Shown: positions 46,546 to 59,667, counted from the first letter of the stretch. The stretch: 64,000 bases of DNA from Hymenopus coronatus (GCA_030762935.1 CM060888.1:118555468-118619467), one strand, 5' to 3'. The notes: generated by a model not told the origin, from the sequence alone. Program-made: numbers and translations.

Positions 46546-48914
46546 TGGATGGATGGGCTGGATAGGATGGATGGAAGAGATGGATCAATGGGATAGATTA
46601 ATGAGATGGATGGATGGGATGAATGGAATGAATGGATGTGATGTATGGTGTAGATGGATGGGATGGATGGGTGCGATGGGATGGAATTAATGGGATGGGT
46701 AGATGGGAGTGTTGGACTTATGGATAAATGAGCGGATGTATGGTTTGAATGGGATGGATGGCTGGATGAATGGATTGATAGATGGATGGATGAATGGGAT
46801 TGATGGTAGGGCTGGATGTGATGGATGGTTGGGAGTGATGGTTGTGATAGATGGATGGATGGACGGGATGGATCGATGGGATGGATGGGATGCATTAATG
46901 GGATGGTTGGATGTGATGGATGGATGGGATGGATATATAGTGAGGATGGTTGGGATGGATGGATTGCATGGGATGGGATGGCGTGGGATGGTTTGAATGG
47001 GATGGAAGCGATGGGATGGACGGGATGGATGGATGGATGGAAGGATGCGATGGATGGGTAAATGGTTGAATGGACGGTTGGATGGAAGAGATGGATGGAT
47101 GTGATAATTGGGATTGGATGGATGGGATTTATGGGATGGATGATTTGATGAGATGGGTTTTATGGGACAAATGAGAGATGAATGTGATGGATGGGATGGA
47201 TCGGATGGAATAATGGGTTGGGATGGATTGGAAGGGATTAATGAAAGGGATGGATGGATAGGAGTAATCGATGGGATGGATGAATGCGATGGATTAATGG
47301 GAAGAAATGGATGGGTGTGATGGATGGGATGGATGGATATATGGATGAGATGGATGGATGGTGTGGATTGATGGGATGGATGGATGGTGTGGATTGATGG
47401 GATTGATGGATGGTGTGGATTGATGGGATGGATGGATGGATGGTGTGGATGGATGGAATGGATGGATGGGATGCATGGAAAGGGATGGGGTGGGCTTGAT
47501 GGGATGAATGGGATGGTTCGATGGATAGATGGATGGGAAGGACGGGATGGATGGGAGTGATGGATGGGAGGATGAATGATAGTCGTTAATGTGATTGACG
47601 GATGGGAGTGATTGACGGATGGGATGGATGGATGGATGGATGGGAGGGATGGATGGATTGAATGGATGGGGTGGATGGGATGTGATGGGATGAATGGTAT
47701 GGGATTTATGGGATGGATTTGATGGGATGATTGGGATGAGATTGGTGGGACGGGTTTAATGGGATGGATGGAATGGATGGATGGGATAGATAGGATATAG
47801 CCATGGTTTGGGGTTGATGGAATGGGATGCATGGGATGCGGTGAGGTGGGATAGATGGGATGGATGGAATGAATTGATGGAATGCTTGGATGGGATGAAT
47901 GGAATGGATGGATGGTGTGGATTAATGGGATGAATGGAATGCATTGGATGGGATGGATGGGATGGAATGGAATGGAAGGGATGTTATGTGTGGGAACGGT
48001 GAATTGGATGGATGAGATGGATGGATGAATAGATTGATGGATAGGATGGATGGATTATCAGGATGGGATGGGATGAATGGATAGATAAATAAATAGATAG
48101 ATGGATTAATGGGATGGATAGGCTGGATGTATGGGATGGATGGATGGGAGTGATGGATGGGATGGATGGATAGGATGGATGTGATGGTTGATGTGAATGG
48201 AATAAATCGATGGATGAGATGGGCTGGATGGTACGGATGAGATGGAATTAATGGGACGGTATGTATGGGATGGGTGAATGGGAGTGATTGATGGGATGGA
48301 TAGATGTGATGGATGGATGGATGGATGGATAGATGGATGGATGGAAGGATGGATGGATTGGATGGGCTGGATAGGATGGATGATTGGATGGATACATGGA
48401 CTGATGAATGGGATGGGTGGATAGATGGGATGGATGGATGGAATGAATGGGATGGATGGGTGTGATGGATGGCATGGATGAATGGGATGGATGGGATAGA
48501 TGGATGCGATGAATGGATGGTATGGATGGATAATGTGGATGGTTGGGATGGATAGATTGCATGGGATGGGTTGGCGTGGGGTTAGATGAATGGGATGAAT
48601 GGATGGATTTAATAGATGGGTGAGATGGATGGGGTGTGATGGGATGGATGGGATGGGAGTGATGGATGGGAGGATGGATGGGATGCATTAGTGTGAAGGA
48701 TGGGTGGTGTGAATGGATGGGAGTGATGGAATTGATGGATGGACGGATGGGATGGGTGGATGGACGGATGGGATGGGTGGATGGAGGTAATGGATGGCAG
48801 GGGTGGATGGGATGGATAGGATGTGATGGGAAGAATGGTATAGGTTATATGGGATGCATGGATTTGATGGGATGATGGGATGAGATTGATGGGATGGATT
48901 TGACGGGATGGATG

Positions 48915-49075
48915 GGATATAGTCATGGTTTGTGGGTGATGGGATGGGATGGATTGGGATGCATAGGATGTGGTGGGGTGGAATGTATGGAATGGATTGG
49001 ATATAGTCATGGTTTGGGGGTGATGGGATGGAATGGATTGGGATGCATAGGATGTGGTGGGGTGGGATATATGGT
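48915..49075 (+). repeat. Two tandem units carrying an ATAGTCATGG phrase
   Basis: ATATAGTCATGGTTTG followed by GGGTGATGGGATGG and GCATAGGATGTGGTGGGG occurs twice in a row (about 48918 and 49001). A related single version lies near 45154. Phrases like this break the GGAT pattern enough to act as markers for tracing duplications. Confidence 0.75.
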
Positions 49076-49169
49076 ATGGATGGTTTGGATGAATGGAGTG
49101 GATGGATGGGATCGCTGGATGGTGTGGATGAATGGGCTGAATGGAATGCAAGAGATGGGATAGATGGGA

Positions 49170-51725
49170 TGGAATGGATAGATGGACGGGATGTTGTGTA
49201 TGAGATGGGTGGATTGGATGGATGGGATTGATTAATGAGATGGATGGATAGATGGATGGATGGGAGTGATCGATGGGATGGACAGATGGATGCGATGGAT
49301 GTATGGGCAGGATGGGATGGGTTGAATGGATGGATGAATAATTGGATAGATGGATGGATGGATGAATGGGATGGATATGATGGATGTATGGGATGGATGA
49401 ATGGGAGTGATTGATGGGATGGATGGAGAGGATTGATTGATGTAATGGATGAATGGGGTGCATTAATGTGATGGATGGATGGGATGGATGGATGTGATGA
49501 ATGGAATGGCTGGATGTGATGGATGATGTGAATGGAATGGATGGACGGATGGGATACTTGGGATGGGTTGGGGTGGGTTGGGATGGATGAGAAGGAATTA
49601 ATGGGATGGTATGTATGGGATGGGTGGGTGGGAGTGATTGATGGGATGGATGGATTTGATGGATCGATAGATTAATGGATGGATGGATTGGATGGATGGA
49701 TGGATGGATGGGTTGGGATGGATGAATGGATGGATACATGGACTAATGAATGGAATGGGTGGATGTATGGTTTGGATTGGTGGAATGAATGCAATGGATG
49801 GATGGGAGTGACGGATGGGATGGATGGGATGCATTATTGGGAGGGATGGGATGGATGGGTATGATGGATGGGATGGATAAATGGATGGATGGGATGGATC
49901 GAAGGAATAGATGGATGGGATGGATGAATGGGATGGATGAATGGAATTGATGGATAGATTGCATGGGATAGGATGGCGTGGGGTGCGATGAATGGGATGG
50001 GATATATGGATGGAATGTATGAGATGGATGGGATTTTATGAAATGGGATTTATGGGATGGATGATTTGAAGAGTTGGATGGGACTAATGGGATGGGTTTT
50101 AGGGGATAGATGAGATAGATGAATGGGATAGATGGGATGGATCGGATGCAATCATGGGTTGGGATGGATGGAACGGGATCGATGGGATGGGATGAATGGA
50201 ATGGATTGGATGGATAGATGGGATGGATGGATTGGATGGATGGATGTAGTAGTTGGATCGGATAGATGGGATAGGCTGGATGGGATGGATGGATAGATGG
50301 ATGAGTGAATGAATGGTATGGATGGATGGAATGGATGATGAGATTGGTGGATGGAATGGATGGATGGGATGAATGCATGGATCGATGGGATGGATGAATG
50401 GGATGAATGGAATGGATGGATGGAATGGATGGTGTGGACGGATGCGTAGATAGATGGTGTGGATGTACGGGATGGATAGATGGGTTAATTGAAATGAGTT
50501 TATGAGATGGGATTGATGTGATGGGACAGGATGGATATGATGGGATGGATCAGATGTGATGGAATGGATAGATGGACGGGATGTTGTGTGTGAGATGGGT
50601 GGATTGGATGGATGGGATTGATGGATGAGATGGATGGATGGGAGTGATCGATGGGATGGACAGATGGATGCGATGGATGTATGGGTAGGATAGGATGGGT
50701 TGAATGGATGGATGAATAATTGGATAGATGGATGGATGGATGGATGAATGGGATGGATATAATGGATGTATGGGATGGATGGATTGGATTGATTGATGTA
50801 ATGGATGGATGGGGTGCATTAATGTGATGGATGGATGGGATGAATGGAATGGCTGGATATGATGGATGATGTGAATGGAATGGATGGACGGATGGGATAC
50901 TTGGGATGGGTTGGGGTGGGTTGGGATGGATGAGAAGGAATTAATGGGATGGTATGTATGGGATGGGTGGGTGGGAGTGATTGATGGGATGGATGGATGT
51001 GATGGATCGATAGATAGATGGATGGATGGATTGGATGGATGGATGGATGGGTTGGGATGGATGAATGGATGGATACATGGACTAATGAATGGGATGGGTG
51101 GAATGAATGCAATGGATGGATGGGAGTGACGGATGGGATGGATGGGAAGCATTATTGGGAGGGATAAAATGGATGGGCATGATGGATGGGATGGATAAAT
51201 GGATGGATGGGATGGATCGAAGGAATAGATGGTTGCGATGGATGGATGGGATGGATGAATGGGATGGATGGATGGAATGGTTGGATAGATTGCATGGGAT
51301 AGGATGGCGCGGGGTGGGATGAATGGGATGGGATATATGGATGGAATGTATGAGATGGATGGGATTTTATGAAATGGGATTTATGGGATGGATGATTTGA
51401 TGAGTAGGATGGGACTAATGGGATGGGTTTTAGGGGATAGATGAGATAGATGAATGGGATAGATGGGATGGATCGGATGGAATCATGGGTTGGGATGGAT
51501 GGAACGGGATCGATGGGATGGGATGAATGGAATGGATTGAATGGATAGATGGGATGGATGGATTGGATGGATGGATGTAGTAGTTGGATCGGATAGATGG
51601 GATAGGCTGGATGGGATGGATGGATAGATGGATGAGTGAATGAATGGTATGGATGGATGGAATGGATGCTGAGATTGGTGGATGGGATGGATGGATGGGA
51701 TGAATGCATGGATCGATGGGATGGA
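49170..51725 (+). repeat. Tandem duplication of about 1.35-1.39 kb
   Basis: Block 49170-50400 recurs at 50558-51725. Markers are GATGGACGGGATGTTGTGT (49182 and 50570), GGGATACTTGGGATGGG (49553 and 50894), TGGGATTTATGGGATGGATG (50045 and 51376) and GATTGGTGGATGG (50342 and 51673). The copies look closer to each other than those at 28.9-31.8 kb. The second copy lacks some short segments of the first, which explains the decreasing offset from 1388 to about 1331. Confidence 0.8.
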
Positions 51726-53725
51726 TGGGATAGATGGATGGGATGCATTAATGTCATTCATGGATGGGATGGATGGACGGATGGATCGATTGGATTGATG
51801 GATGGGATGCATAAATGATATGGATGGATGGGATGGATGTAAGGATCGATGGATAAATGGTCGGATGGATGGGATGGATGAATGGTTGGATGGGATAGAT
51901 GGATTGTTTGAATGGGATGGATGGGATGTGATGGGATGAATGGGATGGTATTTTTGGGATGGAATCGATTTGATGGGATTATCGGGATGGGATTGATGGG
52001 ATGGATGGAATGGATGGATGGGATGGATGGGATGGAAATATGTTTTGGGATGGATGGGCTGTATGGGATGTGATGGGGTGGGATGAATGGGATGAATGAG
52101 ATGGAATGGATGGATGGCATGGATGGATGGAATGGATGGGATGAATGGAAGGAATGGATGGGATGGATGGATGGTGTGGATGGGATGGATGGATGGGATA
52201 CATGGGATGGGGTGGAATGATTGGATAGGATAGATGGGATGGAATGGAAGCGATGGTATGTATGGGATGGGTGGATGGGATTAATGGATGGATATATGGA
52301 TGGATGGGATGGATGGGATGAAGGGATGGGATGGATGGTTGGGCGTGGTTGATGGGATGATCGAAGGGATGGATGGAATGGGATGAATGGATGGATAATT
52401 AAATGGATAGATGGATGGATAGGATGGATGTATGCAATGGATGGATGGATGGATGTGAGTGATGGATGGGATGGATGGATGGGATGGATTGATGGGATGG
52501 ATGGGATTCATTAATGTAATGGATCGATGGGATGGATGGATGGGATTAATGGAGTGCATGGATGTGATGGCTGGATAGGATGGATGGATGGATGGGCTGC
52601 CTGGGTGGGGGTGGGTTGGGATGGATGAGATGGAATTAATTGGATGTTATGTATGGGATGGGTGGATGGGAGTGATTGATGGGATGGATGGATTGATAAA
52701 TGGATGGATGCAAGGATCGGATGAATGGATGGGCTTGATGGGAAGGGATGAATGGATGGGTAGTTGGATGGATGAATGGGATGAATGAATGAGATGGATG
52801 TGATGGAAGAGATGGATGGATAAATGGTTGGATGGACGGATTTATGGATGGGATGGATGATTGGGATATATGAGATGGATGATTTGGTGAGATTGATGGG
52901 ATGGGTTTTATGGGATGGATGGATGGAATCATGTGTTGGGATGGATTGGAAGGGAAGGATGGAACAGGCGGATGGAATGGATTGGATGGATAGATGGGAT
53001 GGATGGATGGGATGGATGTAATGGATGGATGTAGTGATGGATAGATGGAAATGATGGATGGGATGGATGGATGAATGGATGGATAGCTGGATGAAAATGA
53101 ATGAATGATGTGGATGGTGGAATGGATGGATGGCATGGATCGATGGGATGGATGGATCGATGGGATGGTTGGATGGGATGGATGGTGTGGATGGATGGGA
53201 TGGATGGATGGTGTGGATGGATGGGATGGATGGAATGAGATGTATGAGATGGGATCGATGTGATGGAACGGATGGATGGGATGGATCAGATGTGATGGAT
53301 GGGATGGATGGATGGAATGGAGGGATGGATGGGATGAATGGAATGGATGATAGTGATGGATGGATGCTGTGGATGGGATGAATGGGATGGGATGGGAGTG
53401 ATGGGGTGGAATGGATGGGATGGGATTGATGGGATGGATGAATGGATGGGGTGTATGGATCGGATGGATGGAATGGGATGGATGGGATGGAATTGGAATG
53501 ATGGGATGAATGGGATGGATGGGATGATTGGATGGAATGGATGGGATGAGAATGGTGGATGGAATGGATGGGTTGGGATGAGAATGGTGGATGGAATGGA
53601 TGGGTTGGGATGAATGGGATGGAATGGATGGGATGGGTGGGATGGGATGAATGTAATGGATGGATGGAAGGATGGATATATGGGATGGATGGATGGATGG
53701 ATGGATGGATGGGAGGGATGGATGG

Positions 53726-53985
53726 GATTATGTGTGTATGGATGGATGTGGGAGTGGGTGTCTGAGTGTGTGTTTGAATGTGTAAGTGGGAGTGAGTTTG
53801 TGTGTGATTGTGAGTCAGTTTGTTTGTGTGAATGTTTGTGAAGAAGTGTGCTTGTGTTAGATTGTGCGTATGTGAGTGTTTGAGTATGTTTGATTGTGAT
53901 ATGTGTGAGTGTGTGTGGTGTGTGTGTGTGTGTGTGTTTGTGTGTGCATGTGTGTGTGTGTCTGTGAGTACGTATTTGTGTGTGT
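53726..53985 (+). repeat. TG-rich transition at the end of the GGAT array
   Basis: The GGATGG pattern changes within about 20 bp into GTGTGTG-, GAGTGTGTG- and TTTGTGTG-type sequence. Both are G/T-rich on the plus strand. Unique-looking sequence starts near 53990. The minus-strand frame through here, rich in Thr and His, is a by-product of the repeat. Confidence 0.85.
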
Positions 53986-53989
53986 ATTT

Positions 53990-54222
53990 ATTCTCTGCAA
54001 TTCGGTACTGTCCGGTGGCAGAGTTTAATGTACAAAGCACTTTCAATAATAATAATAATAATAATAATAATCTGAAGTTAAATAAAGAATAGTTATTTTA
54101 ATAACATATTATATATACATGTTTTTTTTTTAAATGCCTAACTAGTTAATATTCAGTGTAGCAATACTTATGTCAATTAGCAGGTAGTTTATGAACAATT
54201 AGGTACTATGAAGCCTCAACAT
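53990..54222. other. Short AT-rich segment with (AAT)n run
   Basis: An (AAT)n run lies at about 54045-54070. The 55 bp before it (from 53990) look unique. No gene is present. Confidence 0.5.
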
Positions 54223-54258
54223 TAATAATACATATTACTAATATATACATTAATAATT

Positions 54259-54290
<32 letters not shown>

Positions 54291-54715
54291 TAATAGTAAT
54301 AATAATAATAATAATAGTAATAATAATAATAATAATAATATACACTAATACTGCTGTTGAAATCCTTAATTACTTCACAATATTTACTCAAATTAACTAA
54401 CATTTAGTCTCTTCAAATTATTCCGAAACTTTTCTAAGGTCAGAGGACAGTCCTGAAATGCTACTACAGCCAATTCATTCCATACTTCAATGGTCCTATT
54501 TACAAAAGAAAGATTTCCTACGTTGGTTCTATACCTTCTATCCTTAATTTTATACAAATGATCATTTCGTCAGTAATATTTTGGGGTTCCTAACCTCTTT
54601 GTAACGTCCGCCCATGCATTAAACCAGTATAAGCGTTAAATAGGTCGACTACCCTATCTGTTTTTTGCCTAAATTTTAGATGCTCCCATTTATTCTCTTC
54701 GCCTTTTGAATTTGT
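54223..54715 (-). pseudogene. 3' end of a second LINE: reverse transcriptase C-terminus with (ATT)n tail
   Basis: Read on the minus strand, codons ending at 54393 give DHLYKIKDRRYRTNVGN, then LSFVNRTIEVWNEL, then LTLEKFRNNLKRLNVS and a stop. RRYR..GN.SFVNRT..WN.L followed by a TFRK-like motif is the C-terminal signature that I know from insect LINEs of the CR1/L2/Jockey group. Upstream (about 54600-54715) the frame is broken. After the stop comes about 50 bp and then a long (ATT)n run (54241-54345) with a few interruptions, which is the expected tail. It is a 5'-truncated dead copy. Confidence 0.75.
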
Positions 54716-57700
54716 GTGGATGTTAAGTGATATGTTTGGGAAAGGAAAATGATTTGTGTAGAATAGAGAAATGGTATGAGTGTTTAACTTAAGTGATATG
54801 TATGAGGAACTAAAACAATTGTTTGTTAAAGGGAAGTGGTATGTTTGTGGAAGTTAAGTGATATATTTAAATAAGTAAAATGATTTCTGTGGAAAGAAGA
54901 AGTATATGTGTGTGGTAGTTAAGTTATATGTTTTTGGGAAGTGAATGATTTTGTGGAAAAGAGGAGTGGTATTTATGACGAAGTGAAGGGATATGTATGC
55001 GGAAGTAAAATGATTTTGTGAAAACAGAATCAGTATGTGTGTGGAAGACAAGTGAGATGTTATGGGAAATAAAATGATTTGTGTGGAAAACAGAAGTGGC
55101 ATATGTGTCGAAGTTAAGTGATAAGTTTGGGGAAGAAAAATGATTTGTGTGGTCAAGAGGACTGGTATATTTGGAGAATAAAATGATTATGTGGAATAGA
55201 GAAGTGCTCTGTGTATGTGGAAGTTAAATTATATGTACAGAGAAGTAAAACCACTGGTTTTGAAAGAGAAGGGGTATGTGTGTGGAAGTTAAGTGACATG
55301 TTTGGGGAAATAAAATGATATGTGTACAAAATAGAAACGGTATCTGTTTGGAACTTAAGTGACCTGTTTGAGGAGGTAAAACGAATTGAGTGGATAAAAG
55401 AAATGGTATGTGTGTGGAAGTTTAGTGATATGCTTGGAGAAGTAAAATAATTTGTGTGGAAAAGAGAAATGGTGTGTGTGTGGAATTTAAGTTATATATT
55501 TTGGGAAGTAAAATGATTTGTGTGGAAAAGACAAGTGGTATGTGTGTGGAAGTTAAGTGATATGTTCGGGTAAGAAAAATTATTTGAGTTTAAAACACGA
55601 GTGATATTTGTGGCAAAGTGAAGGGATATGTTTAGGGAAGTAAAATGATTTGTGTTGAAAAGAGAAGTGGTATGACTGTAAATTAAGTGATATTTTTGAG
55701 GAAATGAAATGATTGTTTGGAAAAGAGAAGTGGTATGTTTGTGTAATTTATGTGATATATTTAGGGAAGAAAATAATTTCTATGTAAGTAAGAAGTGAAT
55801 GAGTGTTGAAAATAAAGTATACGTTTCTGGGAAGTGAATGATTTGTGTGCAAAAGACAAGTGGTAAGACTGGAGAATGAAGGGATATGTCTTGGAAGTAA
55901 AAAGACTTGTGTGGTCAAGAGAAGTGGTATGCTTTAGAAGTAAAATGATTTATGTGGAAAAGAGTAATAGTTTGTGTGTGGAAGTTAAGTGATATGTTTG
56001 GGAAAGGAAAATGATTTGTGTAGAAAGAGAAGTATTAAGTGTGGCAAAGTGAAGAGAAATGTTTGGGTAATAGAAATGATTTGTATGGAAATGAGAAGTC
56101 ATATGTGTGCGAAGTTTAAGCAATATGTTTAAGGAAGAAAAATGTTTTGTGTGAAAAAAAAAAAGTGGGTGTGTGTGGAAGTTATGTGATATGTTTGGGG
56201 AAGTATTATGATTTGCGTGTAAAAGAGAAGTGTTATATGTGTGAAAGTTAAGTGATATGTTTGATGAGATAAAATGGAAGTGATAAGTGGTATGTGTGTG
56301 GAAGTTAAGTGGTATGTTTGTGGAGGTAAAATGATCTGTGTGGATAAGAGAAGTGGGTGTGTGTTTGGAAAATAAGTGATATGGGTGGGGAAGTGAAATG
56401 ATTTGTGTGGAAAAGAAAAGTGGTATGTGTGTGGAAGTTATGTGATATGTTTGGGGAAGTACAATGATTTGTGTGGAAAAGAGAAGTGGTATGTGAGGCA
56501 AAGTGACAGAATATGTTTGGGGAAATAAAACAATTTGTGTGGAAAAGCAAGGTGGTATGTGTGTGGAAGTTAAGTGATATATATGGGGAAGTAAAGCCAT
56601 CGGTTTTGAAAAGAGACGCAGTGTGTTTGCAGAAGTTAAGTGACATGTTTGGGGAAATAAAATGGTCTGCATGGAAAATAGAAGTGATATCTGTATGGAA
56701 CTTAAGTGATCTGTTTGGAGAGGTAAAACAATTTGATTGCATAAGAGAAGTAGTATGTGTGTGGAAGTTAAGTGATATGCTTCGGGAAGTAAAATAATTT
56801 ATGTGGAAAAGAGAAATAGTATGTGTATGTAATTTAAGTGATATATTTTGGGAAGTAAAGTGATATGTGTGGAATAGAGAAGTGGTATGTATGTGAAAGT
56901 TAAGTGATATGTTTGGGGAAGTACAATGATTTGTGTGGAAAGAGAAGTGATACGTTTGGCAAAGTGATGGGATATGTTTGGGGAAATAAAGGAATTTGTG
57001 TGGAATAGAGAAGTAGTATGTGTGTGGTAGTTAAGTGATATGTTTGGGGAAATAAAATGATTTGTGTGGAAAAGAGAAGTGGTATGTGTGTGGAAGTTAT
57101 GTGATGTGTTTGGGAAGGTAAAACTATTTGTGTTGACAAGAGAAGTGGTATGTTTGTGGAAGTTATGTGATATGTTTGGGAAAATAAAATGATTTGTGTT
57201 GACAAGAGAAGTGGTATGTGTGTGGAAGTTATGTGGTATGTTTGAGGAAGTATTATGATTTGAGTGGAAAAGAGGAGTGGTATGTATGTGGAAGTTAAAT
57301 GATATGTATGGGGAGGTTAAATGATTTGTGTGGAAAAGAGAAGTGGTATGTTCTTAGAAGTTAAGTGATATGTTTGGGGAAGTAAAATGATTTGTGTGAA
57401 AAAGAGAAGTGGTAATTGTGGCGAAGTGAAGGGATATGTGGGGGTTTGTAAAATGAGTTGTGTGGAAAAGAGAAATAGTATGTGTGTGAAAGTTAAGTGA
57501 TATGTTTGCAGAAGTAAATGATTTGTGTGGAAAAGGAGAACTGTATTATTTGTGGAAGTTAATTGATATATTCAGCGAAGTGAAATGATTTTTGTGGAAA
57601 AGAAAAGTGAAAAGTTTGGCAAAGTAACGGGATATGTTTGAGGAAATAAAAAAAAAATTATGGAAGAAAGAAGTGGTATGTGTGTGGAAGTTATGTTACA

Positions 57701-58700
57701 TTTTGGGGAAATAAAATGATCTGTGTGGAAAAGAGATGCGGTATGTGTGTGGAAGTTAAGTGATATGTTTGTGGAGGTAAAATGATTTGTGTGGAAGTTA
57801 AGTGATATGTTTGGGGAAATAAAATGATTTGTGTAAAAAATAGGAGTGTATGTGTGTCGAAGTGAAGAGGTAAGTGTGGGAATGTGCAATGTATGATACA
57901 GTAAAATTATATGTTTGGGGAAGCATAATGGTATGTGTGGGAAAGTGAAGTAATATGTATGGGATAGTGAAGAGAGATAGTTGAAGTGAAGGGAATTGAG
58001 TGGGGAAGTGATAAATGTGTGGTGATGATATGTGTGGGAATGTAAAGTGATATGTATGGGGAAGTTATATATTAGGTGAACTGAAGTGATTTTGTTTATT
58101 TAGATGAATTGTGGGGTGAAGTGAAAAGTGTAGTGTAGTAATATGTGTGGGAAAGTGAAGTGATATGTGTGGGTAAGTGATGTGAAGAGAAATGGTGTGT
58201 GTGGGAAATTTAGCAGAAATGTGTGGAGAAATTATAATTTTGAAGAAGTTATTTGTGTGTGGAGAGGTGTTCCAGTATGCGTGGGGAGGTGATATGTGTG
58301 ATTATGTGAAAAGATACATATATCTGGTGAGTGAAGTGGCAATTGTGGGGAAGTGAAGGGATATTTGTAGCGATGTGATATGTAGTTCTGTGAAGTAATA
58401 TGTGTGTGAAGAGGTGAAGTGATATGTGTAGGCAAGTGATATATATGGGGTTGATATGATGTGTGTGGGGAAATGAAGTGATATATGGGGAAGTGGTGTG
58501 TATGGGGATGTCAATTAATATGTGTGGGGAAAGTGGGTGATATTTTTTGGGAAGTCATATTCATGGGGATGTGATGTGATGTGTGGGGAAAGAAGTGATG
58601 TATATGGGGAAGTAATATATGTGGTGCACTAATATGTGTGGAGAAGTGAAGTGGAATGTATTGTGAAATGAAGTGATATGTGTGGGGAAGTATAATGATA
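54716..58700 (+). repeat. Second satellite, left block: 66-bp units made of three 22-mers
   Basis: Much of 54716-57890 follows a unit of about 66 bp. It consists of a first 22-mer starting GTGTGTGGAAG and ending TTAAGTGATAT, a second starting GTTTGGGGAAG and ending TAAAATGATTT, and a third starting GTGTGGAAAAG and ending AGAAGTGGTAT. All three align with one 22-mer whose halves are GTGTGGGGAAG and TGAAGTGATAT. That simpler form prevails from about 57890 onward. Runs of near-regular spacing (for example unit starts near 57024, 57092, 57158, 57289 and 57355) support the period. Confidence 0.85.
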
Positions 58701-59125
58701 GAGTAGAGTGGGGTAAAAGTGTGCGGCGGGTAAAAGTTCGCGATGTAGGTATTTTCTGTTTGGTGAGGGTTATGTTAGTAACCGCTATATGGCGCAAAGG
58801 TATCTTGGAGGCTTGCTGACTATGTTGTGTTGTTAGTACGTCCGACTAAAATTGCGTCCATCATGAGGTAAGTTTCTTTTTTCTCTCTTCTGATGTAAAA
58901 AATGGGTTCTTTGCAAACGTAGTTTCATTATTGTATACTAAGATGAACAGAGTGTGAAGCATAGCACTAGATACTCTTGTGTATGAAGTACCTTCTGATC
59001 CTATTACATTGTAGAAATTCTATCGTTAGATGGCACCACTATCCATAAAGGGCAGACTGGTCAGTTGGGGTAAAAGTTTGCACTGTGTGGTGGGGTAAAA
59101 CTTTGCAGCGCGAACTTTTACCCCG
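58701..59125 (+). promoter_or_regulatory. Left end with subterminal GGGGTAAAAGTTTGC repeats
   Basis: Variants of GGGGTAAAAGTTTGC occur in the terminal repeat (58710), again at about 58728, 59068 and 59090, and inverted at about 59110-59123 (GCGAACTTTTACCCC). Repeated words near transposon ends are often binding sites of the transposase. That use here is inferred from position and repetition only. Confidence 0.6.
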
Positions 59126-59568
59126 GTTAATTTTAAATTTCAGTAAACGTTAAAACAGTGTGGGCTCACCGAAAAAATAAAAATTAATGAATTATTTCAA
59201 TAGTTAAACATAAATTATAAATCAAAGCAAGGAATATGTTTTGAAAATTCATTAAAGCATGGATGCGTAAATGCTAATTCCACAGCTGCATAATGAACAT
59301 CTTACCGTAGGGAATTTGTATACTGGAGTTCTTATTATGTTACCTCTTAATTTTATTTTAACTCTGGAGTATCCCGAGTTATTAATCTGTAATTTGCACT
59401 GTATTTCCTTTTGTTTTCATAAGCTATACAATAAAGACTAACTGGAAAGTTTGTGCTCCAGAAATGTTGGAGGAAGCAAGGAGAATGTTAAAAGACGGAT
59501 ATTTGAAGCATCGAATAGCTCAGCAACTAGGAATTACAGACACTGCATTACGCGAGAGATTAAAGAAG

Positions 59569-59667
59569 GTAACGCTGTAATTTAATATATGGATACATAT
59601 TTTTGTAGCATATTTCTAAAATGTCACTAAACATCATGAGGGTAAAATACACATTTCTTCTTTCTAG
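59569..59667 (+). other. 99-nt phase-0 intron in the transposase gene
   Basis: The donor AAG|GTAACG and the acceptor TTTCTTCTTTCTAG|GCC define a 99-nt intron. Both flanking exons join at a codon boundary in the same frame. The intron contains stops in frame (TAA soon after the donor), so reading through would end the protein. The joined product continues the expected order of domains. Confidence 0.8.

Larger units (their letters stand above)
43790..47300 (+). repeat. Duplicated block about 2.8 kb apart
   Basis: The sequence around 43893-44120 returns at 46714-46940 with the same rare words: GACTTATGGATAAATGAG, GGCTGGATGAATGGATTGAT, GGGATTGATGGTAGGG and TATATAGTGAGGATGG. The similarity continues to a TGATAATTGG phrase near 44260 and 47101. 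Between the two copies lies the four-fold block at 45777-46545. Confidence 0.7.
27747..53725 (+). repeat. 26-kb GGAT/GGGAT/GGATG satellite array
   Basis: For about 26 kb the plus strand consists of GGAT, GGGAT and GGATG-type units with scattered substitutions. The G-rich strand stays on top throughout, except for a 40-bp switch at 43595-43634 and a SINE at 40077-40187. Unit length alternates mainly between 4 and 5 bp, so no fixed short period holds for long. Kilobase-scale duplications are superimposed. The long minus-strand frames rich in His, Pro, Ser and Ile follow from the stop-poor CATCC repeat and are not taken as genes. The composition recalls pentameric heterochromatic satellites, but I make no claim of relationship. 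Confidence 0.95.

Noticed and set aside
27747..53725. Telomeric repeat tract
   Set aside because: Units are mixed 4- and 5-bp GGAT types and not a uniform telomere motif such as TTAGG. The array is interstitial, with other repeats on both sides.
27743..54046. Dozens of long minus-strand frames (up to 511 codons) rich in His, Pro, Ser and Ile, and plus-strand frames rich in Trp, Met, Asp and Gly
   Set aside because: They follow from stop-poor CATCC/GGATG repeats. They overlap in several frames, start anywhere, and show no domain or codon bias beyond the repeat itself.
53832..54092. 86-codon plus-strand frame rich in Cys and Val
   Set aside because: It is the TG-rich repeat read in one frame and ends in the (AAT)n run as poly-asparagine. 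There are no regular metal-binding spacings.
54854..57889. Minus-strand frames of 100-240 codons with repeated FHTHTTSLFHT-like phrases, and plus-strand frames with a 22-residue period
   Set aside because: The 66-bp satellite unit is a multiple of three, so any stop-free frame stays open. There are no signal, domain or conserved ends.
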